From an uncultured Collinsella sp. (lineage in GTDB: Bacteria; Actinomycetota; Coriobacteriia; Coriobacteriales; Coriobacteriaceae), in the NCBI GenBank assembly GCA_900542555.1, contig UQNU01000051.1, positions 1 to 16,871 on the forward strand: DNA of 16,871 nucleotides, in the 5' to 3' direction. The notes under the pieces are model-generated. The model did not search any database, had not been told where the DNA came from, and saw nothing but the letters and a program-made list of their open reading frames with translations. Within the stretch, counting starts at the first letter, position 1. Each line of letters opens with the position of its first letter. Below, piece after piece: positions 1 through 7,166 of this stretch. A program made the translations under genes and the position numbers.

Positions 1-1095
1 GACAGGGTTGGGGCCGGCAACATAATCGCCGAGCGGCTCGGAGCTCCAAGCGCCCACAAAGATGGCGCCGGCGTTGCGAATGCCGCCGAGCAGGCCCATC
101 GCGTCCTTGCAGTGCAGCTCCAAGTGCTCGGACGCCACGGTATTCACCGCCTCGACGGCGGCAGCCATGTCAGCGGCCACCACGATGGTGCCCTCATTGT
201 CGAGCGAAGCACGCGTGATCTCGGCACGCGGCGACTGCGCCACCAGGATATCGATGCCTGCCTCGACCTCGCGCGCAAACTGCTCGTCGCAAGTCACCAG
301 ATAGCAGGCTGCCAGCGGATCGTGCTCGGCCTGGGCCATCAGGTCGGCCGCGACCACCATGGGCTTGGCCGTGGCATCGGCCAGCACGCAGACTTCGGAG
401 GGGCCAGCGACCATGTCGATACCCACGTCACCCGAGACAATCTGTTTCGCAGCAGCGACAAAGGCGTTGCCCGGGCCGGTGATTTTGTCGACGCGCGGAA
501 TGGTCTCGGTACCGTATGCCAGCGCGGCCACGGCCTGGGCGCCGCCCACCATATAGATTTCGTCCACGCCGCCGAGCTTTGCCGCGGCGAGCGTGTAGGG
601 GCTGATCAGACCATCCTTTTGCGGCGGAGTCACCATGACCACGCGCTTGACGCCGGCAACCTTGGCGGGAATGGCATTCATGAGCACCGTGGAAGGATAC
701 TGCGCACGACCGCCCGGCACGTAGATGCCGGCCGCCGCGAGCGGGGTCACCTTAACGCCGAGCATCGTGCCATCCGGGCGCGTGGTAAACCAGCTCTGCT
801 CGACCTCGCGCTGGTGGAACTCGCGAATCTGGCGCGCGGCCTTCTCGAGCGCGGCGACAAAAGCGGGATCGAGGCCTTCGAGCGCGGCATCGATCTGCTC
901 TTGCGGCAGACGGAAGCTCTGCAGCTCAACGCCGTCAAAACGCCGACAGTAGTCGCGCACCGCGGCATCACCATTGGCGCGCACGTTGGCCACGATATCG
1001 CGGGCGGCGTCGACGATGTTTTGCGGCAGCACGCCCTTACGGTTGAGTTGGTTGGTAACGAGGCGCTCACCGGGAGCAAGTTTGATGGTCTTCAT
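1..1095 (-). CDS. hisD: Histidinol dehydrogenase HisD (C-terminus cut off by window edge)
   Basis: HisD catalyses the last two steps of histidine synthesis in the cytoplasm: NAD-dependent oxidation of L-histidinol to histidinal and then to histidine. The frame reads 365 codons from ATG at 1095 to base 1 with no stop. Family members are about 430 residues, so roughly 65 C-terminal residues are missing. Visible signatures are PGGRAQYPS (residues 127-135), GGAQAVAALAYGT (184-196), TGPGN (206-210), AQAEHDP (254-260, with Gln255 and His258 in the usual zinc-ligand positions), the catalytic Glu-His pair in SEHLE (322-326) and GDYVAGPNPV (356-365), whose Asp357 is the likely third metal ligand. An AGGGGA-like ribosome site lies just upstream of the start. 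It is 105 bases downstream of hisZG on the same strand, with no convincing terminator between, so the two are probably cotranscribed. The identification is firm. Confidence 0.97.
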   Translation of the reverse strand, partial: MKTIKLAPGERLVTNQLNRKGVLPQNIVDAARDIVANVRANGDAAVRDYCRRFDGVELQSFRLPQEQIDAALEGLDPAFVAALEKAARQIREFHQREVEQSWFTTRPDGTMLGVKVTPLAAAGIYVPGGRAQYPSTVLMNAIPAKVAGVKRVVMVTPPQKDGLISPYTLAAAKLGGVDEIYMVGGAQAVAALAYGTETIPRVDKITGPGNAFVAAAKQIVSGDVGIDMVAGPSEVCVLADATAKPMVVAADLMAQAEHDPLAACYLVTCDEQFAREVEAGIDILVAQSPRAEITRASLDNEGTIVVAADMAAAVEAVNTVASEHLELHCKDAMGLLGGIRNAGAIFVGAWSSEPLGDYVAGPNPV

Positions 1096-1200
1096 ATCGG
1101 TATCCCCTATCGGTCGAGGTTATGTTCGAAAAACGAGAGACCGGGCGGCGGCACCAATCGACCCGCAGCCCAGACGTTGGGGCGCCCGTGCGTACCCGCG

Positions 1201-2916
1201 CTATTGTGCCGAGCCCGCAACGGGCTCAAAATGCTTGTCCTTCACGGCCGCGGCCAAGCGATCTGCCAGATTACGCACGCGCGGATCTAAGCGCGCGGCA
1301 CCCGGGTTGACAAAGAAGCGGGCCGTGCAGTCCATGATGCGACCGGTGATGACCAGGTCGTTGTCGCGCAGCGTGGCGCCCGTGGCGGTAATATCCACGA
1401 TGCGATCGGTCATGCCGACGATGGGGCCCAGCTCGATGTTGCCGTGCAGCGAAACGATGTCGGCGTTCACGCCGCGCTCGGCATACCAGGCACTCGCGAT
1501 GCGCGGATACTTGGTGGCCACGCGAAGCGACCCGCGGCGGGCATAGTTGCGCTCGGCCTGGCCGGCGCGCCACGCGGGCTCCGCCTCGATAAACGTGCAC
1601 AGGCCGTAGCCCAGATCGACCAGCTGCAGCAAGTTGAGGTCTGCCTCGATAAGCGAATCCCAACCGCAGATGCCGCAGTCGGCACCGCCACAGCCCACAA
1701 AGGCGGGCGCGTCGCTGGGACGCACGATGACAAACTCGATACCGCCGACCGCGCCCTCGCCGGCACGCGTGTCGCGGCCGCGCACAATCAGGTGACGGCC
1801 GGGGTCACGCAGCTCAGAGACGTCCAGACCCGCGGCCTCGAGCACGTCGAGCGTGTCGGCCTTAAGCGAGCCCTTGGGCACGGCGATTCGCAGCGGGCCC
1901 TCGGTGCCGCGCCCCACGGCATGGTCACCATCGGAAGCAGCGTCCTCGGCCGAGGTGCGCGCGGCCTCCAGACGCTCGAGCGAAAAGGCAAAGCCCGCCG
2001 CCGGCACCTCGATGCCGTCGCCAAATGCACCGGTAAAGATGGAGTCGTAGCGACCGCCCGAGCCCACCGGATCGAGCAGGCCACCGGCATAGGCCTTAAA
2101 GACCAGGCCCGTGTAGTAATCAAAGGAGTTCATGATGGAGAAGTCGAAGGACAGCACCTGAGCGTCCTCGGGAGCCAAGCCCTCGACCAGAGTGCGTAGC
2201 TCGTGCGTGAGCGGCGCGACGATACCGGCGGTAACCAGCAACGCATCCACGCGATCGAGTACCTCGGCTCCGCCGTGCAGACGCGGCAGCTCGCTAATGG
2301 CGGCCTTGACGGCATCGGACTCGGCGCTGGCAGCCACGCGGGCATCGAGGCCCACAAAGTCGTTGGCATGCACGCAGCGCAAGGCCTCGGCAGCCAGCTC
2401 ACGATCCTCGCATACCGCGAGCAATTCCTTAAAAGGACGCACGCTACCTGCGATAATGCGCGCATCGGGAAGCGCCAGCTCGCGTACGGCCTCCGCCACC
2501 AGCGAGACGATCTCGACATCGCCCGCGGTATCGCCCGCGCCGATAAGCTCAAAGCCCAGCTGCGTAAACTGACGCGAGCCACCGGCATTGCGCTGGCACT
2601 CGCGAACCACCGGCGCCTCGTAGCGAAGGCGCAGGGGCAGGTCGGCCGCGCGCATGCGGGTCGAAACCAGACGCACGATCGGCAGCGTGTTGTCGGGACG
2701 GACCACCAGCAGGCGGCCGTCGTCATCAAAGAGCTTAAACGGCGTGTCCGCAATGCGGCCGCCTTCCTCGAGCGAACCCTTGTCCTCGAGCAGCGGCGTC
2801 TCGACCGGAAGGTAATGATGCTCCCTAAAGCAGCCCTTCACCGTACATGCGATCTCCTCGCGTGCCTGAGCCTCCTCGGGCAATATGTCCCGGAATCCCC
2901 ACGGTGTGGCCGTCAT
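1201..2916 (-). CDS. hisZG: HisZ-HisG fusion: ATP phosphoribosyltransferase regulatory and catalytic subunits in one protein
   Basis: One uninterrupted 571-codon frame encodes both parts of the first enzyme of histidine synthesis (ATP + PRPP to phosphoribosyl-ATP). Residues 1 to about 318 are HisZ, a histidyl-tRNA-synthetase-like domain: TPWGFRDILPEEA near the start, RPDNTLPIVR (73-82), the motif-2-like stretch YEAPVVREC...GGSRQFTQLGFELIG (99-126) and SFDYYTGLVF (264-273). There is no anticodon-binding domain, as expected for HisZ. Residues 319-340 form an acidic, alanine-rich linker. Residues 341-571 are short-form HisG: RIAVPKGSL (343-351), GGADCGICGWDSL (410-422) and the PRPP-binding loop DITATGATLRDN (508-519). 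The HisG part ends without the C-terminal regulatory domain of long HisG, consistent with dependence on HisZ. The ATG at 2916 has a strong GAGGAGG site about 8 bases upstream. Usually these are two separate genes; the fusion is read directly from the sequence. Confidence 0.95.
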   Translation of the reverse strand: MTATPWGFRDILPEEAQAREEIACTVKGCFREHHYLPVETPLLEDKGSLEEGGRIADTPFKLFDDDGRLLVVRPDNTLPIVRLVSTRMRAADLPLRLRYEAPVVRECQRNAGGSRQFTQLGFELIGAGDTAGDVEIVSLVAEAVRELALPDARIIAGSVRPFKELLAVCEDRELAAEALRCVHANDFVGLDARVAASAESDAVKAAISELPRLHGGAEVLDRVDALLVTAGIVAPLTHELRTLVEGLAPEDAQVLSFDFSIMNSFDYYTGLVFKAYAGGLLDPVGSGGRYDSIFTGAFGDGIEVPAAGFAFSLERLEAARTSAEDAASDGDHAVGRGTEGPLRIAVPKGSLKADTLDVLEAAGLDVSELRDPGRHLIVRGRDTRAGEGAVGGIEFVIVRPSDAPAFVGCGGADCGICGWDSLIEADLNLLQLVDLGYGLCTFIEAEPAWRAGQAERNYARRGSLRVATKYPRIASAWYAERGVNADIVSLHGNIELGPIVGMTDRIVDITATGATLRDNDLVITGRIMDCTARFFVNPGAARLDPRVRNLADRLAAAVKDKHFEPVAGSAQ

Positions 2917-2954
2917 CTGGTGAGCCTCCTCATGCTGCGTTTCATACAGAACGA

Positions 2955-2980
2955 AAGACCGGCATAGCTCCGCCGGTCTT
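2955..2980 (-). promoter_or_regulatory. Leader hairpin and possible promoter upstream of hisZG
   Basis: A perfect 9-bp inverted repeat, AAGACCGGC and GCCGGTCTT, with an 8-base loop, lies 38 bases before the hisZG start. A TATGCT -10-like hexamer (plus coordinates 2992-2997) lies just upstream on the minus strand. If that hexamer is used, the transcript would begin close to the hairpin. The bases after the hairpin (TCGTTCTG) are too poor in T for a clear terminator, and I see no run of histidine codons and no T-box sequence. It may be a 5' stabilising hairpin, a weak attenuator or a protein-binding site. Confidence 0.4.
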
Positions 2981-3221
2981 CTGGGTACTTTAGCATACTA
3001 GAGTGTTTGCGGGGAGAATCCGTCGCAGCCGCTCACACCGTATTCATTTGGAAACATAGGAGCGGATTGCCCGCGGCCCCGCCCCGGCAATGTAATCTTG
3101 GCTGACCATAGTTAGATGCACGGCTTCTAAGGCAGCGTAAGCAAGGTCCCCATTACATAAAAAAGAATCAGCCCCTGCATATCGAAACGGTCGAGAGGGC
3201 CGCCTCCGGGCGGGTGCCTAC
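2981..3221. other. Gene-free gap between xfp stop and hisZG leader
   Basis: I find no credible gene here. On the minus strand, just after the xfp stop, there is a small hairpin CCGCC-CGGA-GGCGG, and a TTCTTTTTT run follows about 35 bases later. They are too far apart to be a clear terminator. Further along, ATTGCC/GGCAAT and CCGCTC/GAGCGG inverted repeats can be drawn, but with long loops. The region probably holds the 3' end of the xfp transcript and the upstream part of the hisZG promoter. Confidence 0.4.
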
Positions 3222-5750
3222 CTACTCGTTGTCGCCGGCAGTTAGCTGCGTTGCGGAGAGTGCGCCGTCGGCAGCGGTTGCGGCTGCGGCGTCGGGCCAG
3301 ACCCAGTCGGTAAAGGCCGGGTGATCGAAGCCCTCGTCGCACGCAAACTCAAATGCCTCGGTGCGGAAAGCCTCCCACTCATCAATCTGCTCGGCAAACT
3401 TATCGGCGTCGACCATGCGCAGCACGTCGGCGGCAAGCGCCCATCGATCCATGTTGTTCAGGCGCAGCATGTCGAACGGCGTGGTCGTGGAGCCCTTCTC
3501 CTCGTAGCCGTGGACGCGGAAGGCATCGTGGCCGGGGCGGTTCCAGATCAGGCGGCGGATCGTGCCGGCATAGGCGTGGAATGCGAAGAGCACGGGCTTC
3601 TCGCCGCGGCCGAACAGCTCAGCCCAGCGCTCATCGCTGATGGCTTGGTCGTTCTCGCAGACGTTCTGAATCTTGAGCAGATCGACCACATTGACGAACC
3701 ATACCTTAATGCCCAGCTCGCGCAGCATATCGGTTGCAGCCAGAGCCTCGAGCGTCGGCACGTCACCGCACGTGGCGACCACGACGTCGGCCTCGGCGAG
3801 CGAGTCGGCAGTCGATGCCCACTCCCAGGTCGCGACGCCCTCGGCGAGCTCGGACTTGGCCTCGTCGACTGTCTGGAAGGTGGGGGCGGGCTGCTTGCCG
3901 CAGAAGATGGCGTTGACGCAGTCGGTGGACTGGTAGACGCGCTCGGCCACGGCAAGCGCCATGTTAGCGTCGGCCGGATAGTAGGCGTTTACGATGTGCG
4001 TGTCGTTGGCCTTGTTGAGCAGCAGGTCGATAAAGCCGGGGTCCTGGTGCGAGAAGCCGTTGTGGTCCTGGCGCCAGACATGACTCGACAGCAAAATGTT
4101 GAGACCGCTAATGGGGGCACGCCACGGAATCTCGCGCTTGGTGGCTTCGAGCCATTTGCAGTGCTGGTTGACCATAGAATCGACCACGTGGACAAAGCTC
4201 TCGTAGGAGCTCCACACACCCGAGCGACCGGTGAGCACGTATGCCTCGAGGAAGCCCTCACACTGGTGCTCGGACAGCTGCTCGACAACCTTACCGGAAC
4301 CGGCCAGCAGCTCGTCGTTGGCCTCGTCCTCGTAGAAGCCGGCATCCCACTGTTTCTTGGTCACCTTGTAGGCAGCCTGCAGGCGGTTGGACGCGGTCTC
4401 GTCGGGACCGAAGATGCGGAAATCGTCCATGTTCTTGGCCAGGACATCGGCAGTGTACTCGCCAAAGACGCGGGCGGCCTCGGTGGAGCCCCAGCCGTGA
4501 CCCTTCTCGGCGACGGGGATCTCGTGGGCGTGGATATCGGGCAGCTCGAGCTCGCGGCGCACCTTGCCGCCGTTTGCGTTGGGATTGGCGCCGATGCGCA
4601 GCTCGCCGGTCGGCATAAAGGCCGTCACCTCGGGGCGCACCTGGCCCTCGGGCGTAAAGAGCTCCTCGGGCTTGTAGGAGCGCAGCCACTCGCGCAGCAC
4701 GCGGAAGTGCTCATGGGTGTCCTTGGCGCTCGCCAGCGGAACCTGATGGGCGCGCCAGGAGTCCTCGGTCTTCTTGCCGTCGATGCGCTTGGGGCAAGTC
4801 CAGCCCTTGGGCGTACGGAACACAATCATGGGGTAGGCCGGGCGAACCACGGTCTCGCCTGCGGCGGCCTGGGCCTGTGCGGTGGCCTTGATGTCGCAAA
4901 TCTCGTCAAAGACCTGCTCAAACAGGGCAGCGAAACGCTCGTGGATGCTTGCATGGCTCTCGTCGTCAAAACCGGCGACAAAGAAGTGCGGCTTATAGCC
5001 CATGCCCTCAAAGAACTTGGTGAGTTCTTCGTCGGACACGCGGGCAAGAATGGTGGGGTTGGCGATCTTGTAACCGTTGAGGTGTAGGATCGGCAGGACG
5101 ATACCGTCGGTTGCCGGGTTCACGAGCTTGTTGGACTGCCAAGAAGTCGCGAGCGGACCGGTCTCGGACTCGCCGTCGCCCACCACGGCCACGGCCAGCA
5201 GGCTCGGGTTGTCCATGACGGCGCCGTAGGCGTGGCTGAGCGTGTAGCCGAGCTCGCCGCCCTCATGGATGGAGCCGGGCGTCTCGGGCGCAAAGTGGCT
5301 CGGGATGCCGCCGGGATAAGAAAACTGGCGGAAGAACTTCTGCAGGCCAGCCTCGTCATTGGTGATGTCGGGGCGAATCTCACGGTAGGTGCCATCGAGC
5401 AGCGACTGGGCGGTGCCGGCAGGGCCACCGTGGCCCGGGCCCATCAAGAAAATGGCGTTCTGGTTGTGGTCGGCAATAAGGCGGTTGACGTGGCCGAACA
5501 GGAAGTTGATGCCGGGTGTGGTGCCCCAGTGACCGACCAGGCGGTGCTTAACGTCCGGGCGACCAAAGTCGCGCGTCTCACCGGTTTTCTCGTCAACAAA
5601 GTCGGGGCGCATCAGCGGGTTGGAGCGAAGGTAAATCTGACCGACGGACAGATAGTTCGATGCGCGCCAATACAGGTCGACGCCCTCGAGCTCGGAAGCC
5701 GGCACCTCGTGGCCCAGCTTTTGCCACGGCGTCCCCAGTGTTTTAGCCAT
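3222..5750 (-). CDS. xfp: Xylulose-5-phosphate/fructose-6-phosphate phosphoketolase
   Basis: This cytoplasmic thiamine-diphosphate enzyme splits xylulose 5-phosphate or fructose 6-phosphate with phosphate to give acetyl phosphate plus glyceraldehyde 3-phosphate or erythrose 4-phosphate. It is the key enzyme of heterofermentative and bifid-shunt sugar breakdown. The 842 residues are slightly longer than typical family members (about 790-825). Signatures include the N-terminal YWRASNYLSVGQIYL (27-41), GHWGTTPG (73-80), MGPGHGGPAG (103-112), the thiamine-diphosphate motif GDGESETGP (191-199), HLNGYKI (223-229) and, in the second half, the SSHVWRQDHNGFSHQDPGF block. An AAGGGA ribosome site lies about 9 bases before the ATG at 5750. 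The gene is 204 bases downstream of a lacI-type regulator gene on the same strand. It is preceded by two matching palindromic operators that overlap its likely promoter, so sugar-responsive repression or activation is expected. Substrate preference between the two sugar phosphates cannot be read from the sequence. Confidence 0.97.
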   Translation of the reverse strand: MAKTLGTPWQKLGHEVPASELEGVDLYWRASNYLSVGQIYLRSNPLMRPDFVDEKTGETRDFGRPDVKHRLVGHWGTTPGINFLFGHVNRLIADHNQNAIFLMGPGHGGPAGTAQSLLDGTYREIRPDITNDEAGLQKFFRQFSYPGGIPSHFAPETPGSIHEGGELGYTLSHAYGAVMDNPSLLAVAVVGDGESETGPLATSWQSNKLVNPATDGIVLPILHLNGYKIANPTILARVSDEELTKFFEGMGYKPHFFVAGFDDESHASIHERFAALFEQVFDEICDIKATAQAQAAAGETVVRPAYPMIVFRTPKGWTCPKRIDGKKTEDSWRAHQVPLASAKDTHEHFRVLREWLRSYKPEELFTPEGQVRPEVTAFMPTGELRIGANPNANGGKVRRELELPDIHAHEIPVAEKGHGWGSTEAARVFGEYTADVLAKNMDDFRIFGPDETASNRLQAAYKVTKKQWDAGFYEDEANDELLAGSGKVVEQLSEHQCEGFLEAYVLTGRSGVWSSYESFVHVVDSMVNQHCKWLEATKREIPWRAPISGLNILLSSHVWRQDHNGFSHQDPGFIDLLLNKANDTHIVNAYYPADANMALAVAERVYQSTDCVNAIFCGKQPAPTFQTVDEAKSELAEGVATWEWASTADSLAEADVVVATCGDVPTLEALAATDMLRELGIKVWFVNVVDLLKIQNVCENDQAISDERWAELFGRGEKPVLFAFHAYAGTIRRLIWNRPGHDAFRVHGYEEKGSTTTPFDMLRLNNMDRWALAADVLRMVDADKFAEQIDEWEAFRTEAFEFACDEGFDHPAFTDWVWPDAAAATAADGALSATQLTAGDNE

Positions 5751-5808
5751 TGTTTATGTCCCTTCGCTGTGCGGTCGCCCTCCGATACGGCAACCATTCG
5801 TTGGGACT

Positions 5809-5814
5809 AGTATA
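5809..5814 (-). promoter_or_regulatory. Probable -10 element of xfp
   Basis: The minus strand reads TATACT here, about 58 bases before the xfp start codon. The bases 17-18 upstream do not resemble TTGACA. The perfect palindrome at 5818-5833 lies immediately upstream, in the place of the promoter spacer, so a bound regulator would block RNA polymerase. The same TATACT hexamer occurs before lacI, gntR, the aminotransferase gene and tatA. Confidence 0.5.
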
Positions 5815-5817
5815 TTT

Positions 5818-5833
5818 GCTAAAACGTTTTAGC
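5818..5833. promoter_or_regulatory. LacI-family operator O1 (perfect palindrome)
   Basis: GCTAAAACGTTTTAGC is a perfect 16-bp palindrome with the central CG dinucleotide typical of LacI/GalR/CcpA-family operators. It lies between a LacI-family gene and xfp, directly upstream of the inferred xfp -10 element. Repression of xfp by the neighbouring LacI protein is an inference from position and symmetry. Confidence 0.75.
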
Positions 5834-5838
5834 ATGGT

Positions 5839-5854
5839 GAAAAAACGTTTTATC
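5839..5854. promoter_or_regulatory. LacI-family operator O2 (imperfect copy)
   Basis: GAAAAAACGTTTTATC matches O1 at 13 of 16 positions and keeps the AAAACGTTTT core. The two operator centres are 21 bp apart, two turns of the helix, which would place two bound dimers on the same face of the DNA. A third, weaker inverted repeat (TAAAC-GT-GTTTA, 5946-5957) overlaps the lacI stop codon. It has a different centre and is much less certain. Confidence 0.6.
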
Positions 5855-5954
5855 ATCCTTATCGATCACATCGATCAACAAAACGCGACATTCACCAGCG
5901 GCATTGCCTGTCACAGGTGCTCCACATTCGGTCTCTTCAAATTGATAAACGTGT

Positions 5955-6983
5955 TTAGTTGTGTTTAGTAAGCTCGAGCACGCTGCCCTTAACGATAAGC
6001 GCCGGCTCCAGAACGACCTCTTCGGCACGTCTACCGCCCCTACCGGCAAGACGCTTTGACATGCAGCCAAAAGCATGCTCCGCAAGAACACCAGGATCCT
6101 GCTCAATGGCGGTCAGCGCCGGCTCAAAGAGAACGTCGGCCGCCGAGTTGTCATAGCTCACCACCGAGATATCGCCCGGGATGCTCTTCCCCATCTCGTG
6201 CAAGCGCTTGAGCAAACCGAGGGCAATGTTATCCGAGCTTGCGAACACGGCGGTGGCGTCGGTTGCGAGTACCGCCTCCGAGGCCTCGTATGCGCTCGGA
6301 ATGTAGTACTCGCTCTCAAACTCCAAGCGCGCGTCGATCGGCAGGCCAACCTCGCGCAGCGCGCGCTCATAGCCGGCAAGTCGCTTGCGACCCGTATTGG
6401 AACGGCGCGCGTTAACCAAGCAGGCAATGCGACGGTGGCCTTGCTCGATCAGATAGCGGGTAGCCATATAGCCACCCATTTCGTGGTCGAACATCACCTT
6501 GTCGCACTCGAGTCCCTCAATGGCACGGTCGACCATTACCGCTGGGATAGGCAGATGGCTGACTTCTTCGCGCAGGGCGCGGTCGTCGGAGAACTCGTCA
6601 CCCACCACCAGAAAGACACCGTCGACGCCGCGCGTCACCAGCTGGCGCAGCAGCTCAAGATCATCATCGGCACTACCGCCCGAGCTGGTAATAAAGAGCG
6701 CGTAACCGTCCTCGCGGCAGCGCTTTTCCAAGCTGCCGGCGAGTGAGGCAAAAAAGCGGCTCTCGATGTTGGGGACGATAAGACCCAGCGTGCGCGACTC
6801 GCGCATGACCAAGCTGCGAGCAATCTGGTTAGGAACATAGTGGTTGCGCGCCGCGACCTCTTTGATGAGCTTGCGGTTTTCTTCCGAGATGCGGCAAGGC
6901 CGATTATTGAGAACAAGCGAGACCGACGAGGGGGAAAGCCCCACCTCCTGGGCGATCTGCTTGAGGGTGACTTTGTTGGCCAT
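5955..6983 (-). CDS. LacI/GalR-family transcriptional regulator, probable regulator of xfp
   Basis: A 342-residue protein with the standard LacI layout. The N-terminal helix-turn-helix is at about residues 5-25 (VTLKQIAQEVGLSPSSVSLVLNN), followed by the hinge helix (VPNQIARSLV, about 50-60). A periplasmic-binding-protein-like sugar-binding domain runs from TLGLIVPNIESRFF onward, including a DGVFLVVGDE segment and the typical end of the family around SVVSYDNSAADVLFEPALTAIEQD. I place the start at ATG 6983, which follows a GGAAGGAG site by 5 bases and gives the conserved start. The frame stays open far upstream only because it runs antisense to murB. It probably binds the two palindromes in front of xfp. 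A TATACT box at 7019-7024 is its likely -10. The effector sugar cannot be predicted from the sequence. Confidence 0.93.
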   Translation of the reverse strand: MANKVTLKQIAQEVGLSPSSVSLVLNNRPCRISEENRKLIKEVAARNHYVPNQIARSLVMRESRTLGLIVPNIESRFFASLAGSLEKRCREDGYALFITSSGGSADDDLELLRQLVTRGVDGVFLVVGDEFSDDRALREEVSHLPIPAVMVDRAIEGLECDKVMFDHEMGGYMATRYLIEQGHRRIACLVNARRSNTGRKRLAGYERALREVGLPIDARLEFESEYYIPSAYEASEAVLATDATAVFASSDNIALGLLKRLHEMGKSIPGDISVVSYDNSAADVLFEPALTAIEQDPGVLAEHAFGCMSKRLAGRGGRRAEEVVLEPALIVKGSVLELTKHN

Positions 6984-7018
6984 CTCGCTCCTTCCAAGTT
7001 TACGCGCAATCTCTTGAA

Positions 7019-7024
7019 AGTATA
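7019..7024 (-). promoter_or_regulatory. Probable -10 element of lacI-type gene
   Basis: The minus strand reads TATACT 36 bases upstream of the regulator's ATG. No good -35 hexamer is visible. No AAAACGTTTT-type operator is found here, so autoregulation through the xfp operator sequence is not supported. Confidence 0.45.
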
Positions 7025-7117
7025 GCGACTGCCCCTCTACCTCGGTGATAAACACTTTACCAATCCGGTGGACGGCTGTTTTATCGTCGCCAGCGCACCA
7101 AATCCGCCCAGGTGGGG

Positions 7118-7123
7118 TATATT
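7118..7123 (+). promoter_or_regulatory. Possible -10 element of murB
   Basis: TATATT in an AT-rich patch 44 bases before the murB start codon is the best -10 match in the 183-base divergent lacI-murB gap. No convincing -35 accompanies it. Confidence 0.35.
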
Positions 7124-7166
7124 GCAATCGATTGATGACAACGACCACCAAAAGGCGGATATTCGC

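Noticed and set aside
177..194. Repeated alanine- and GCC-rich stretches suggesting DNA repeats or CRISPR
   Set aside because: They follow codon bias in high-G+C coding sequence. No regularly spaced repeats were seen anywhere in the window.
112..1290. Long plus-strand open frame opposite hisD
   Set aside because: It is a shadow frame of high-G+C coding DNA. The minus strand gives an unmistakable HisD.
2917..3221. T-box or histidine leader-peptide attenuator before hisZG
   Set aside because: I find no T-box consensus, no tandem histidine codons and no strong terminator in this gap. Only a short hairpin remains.
3321..5087. 588-residue plus-strand open frame opposite xfp
   Set aside because: No recognisable domain, and it is fully antisense to a highly conserved phosphoketolase.
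5881..5954. Terminator between lacI and xfp
   Set aside because: Small stems (CCTG/CAGG and CACC/GGTG) exist but none is followed by a T-run, so read-through from lacI into xfp remains possible.
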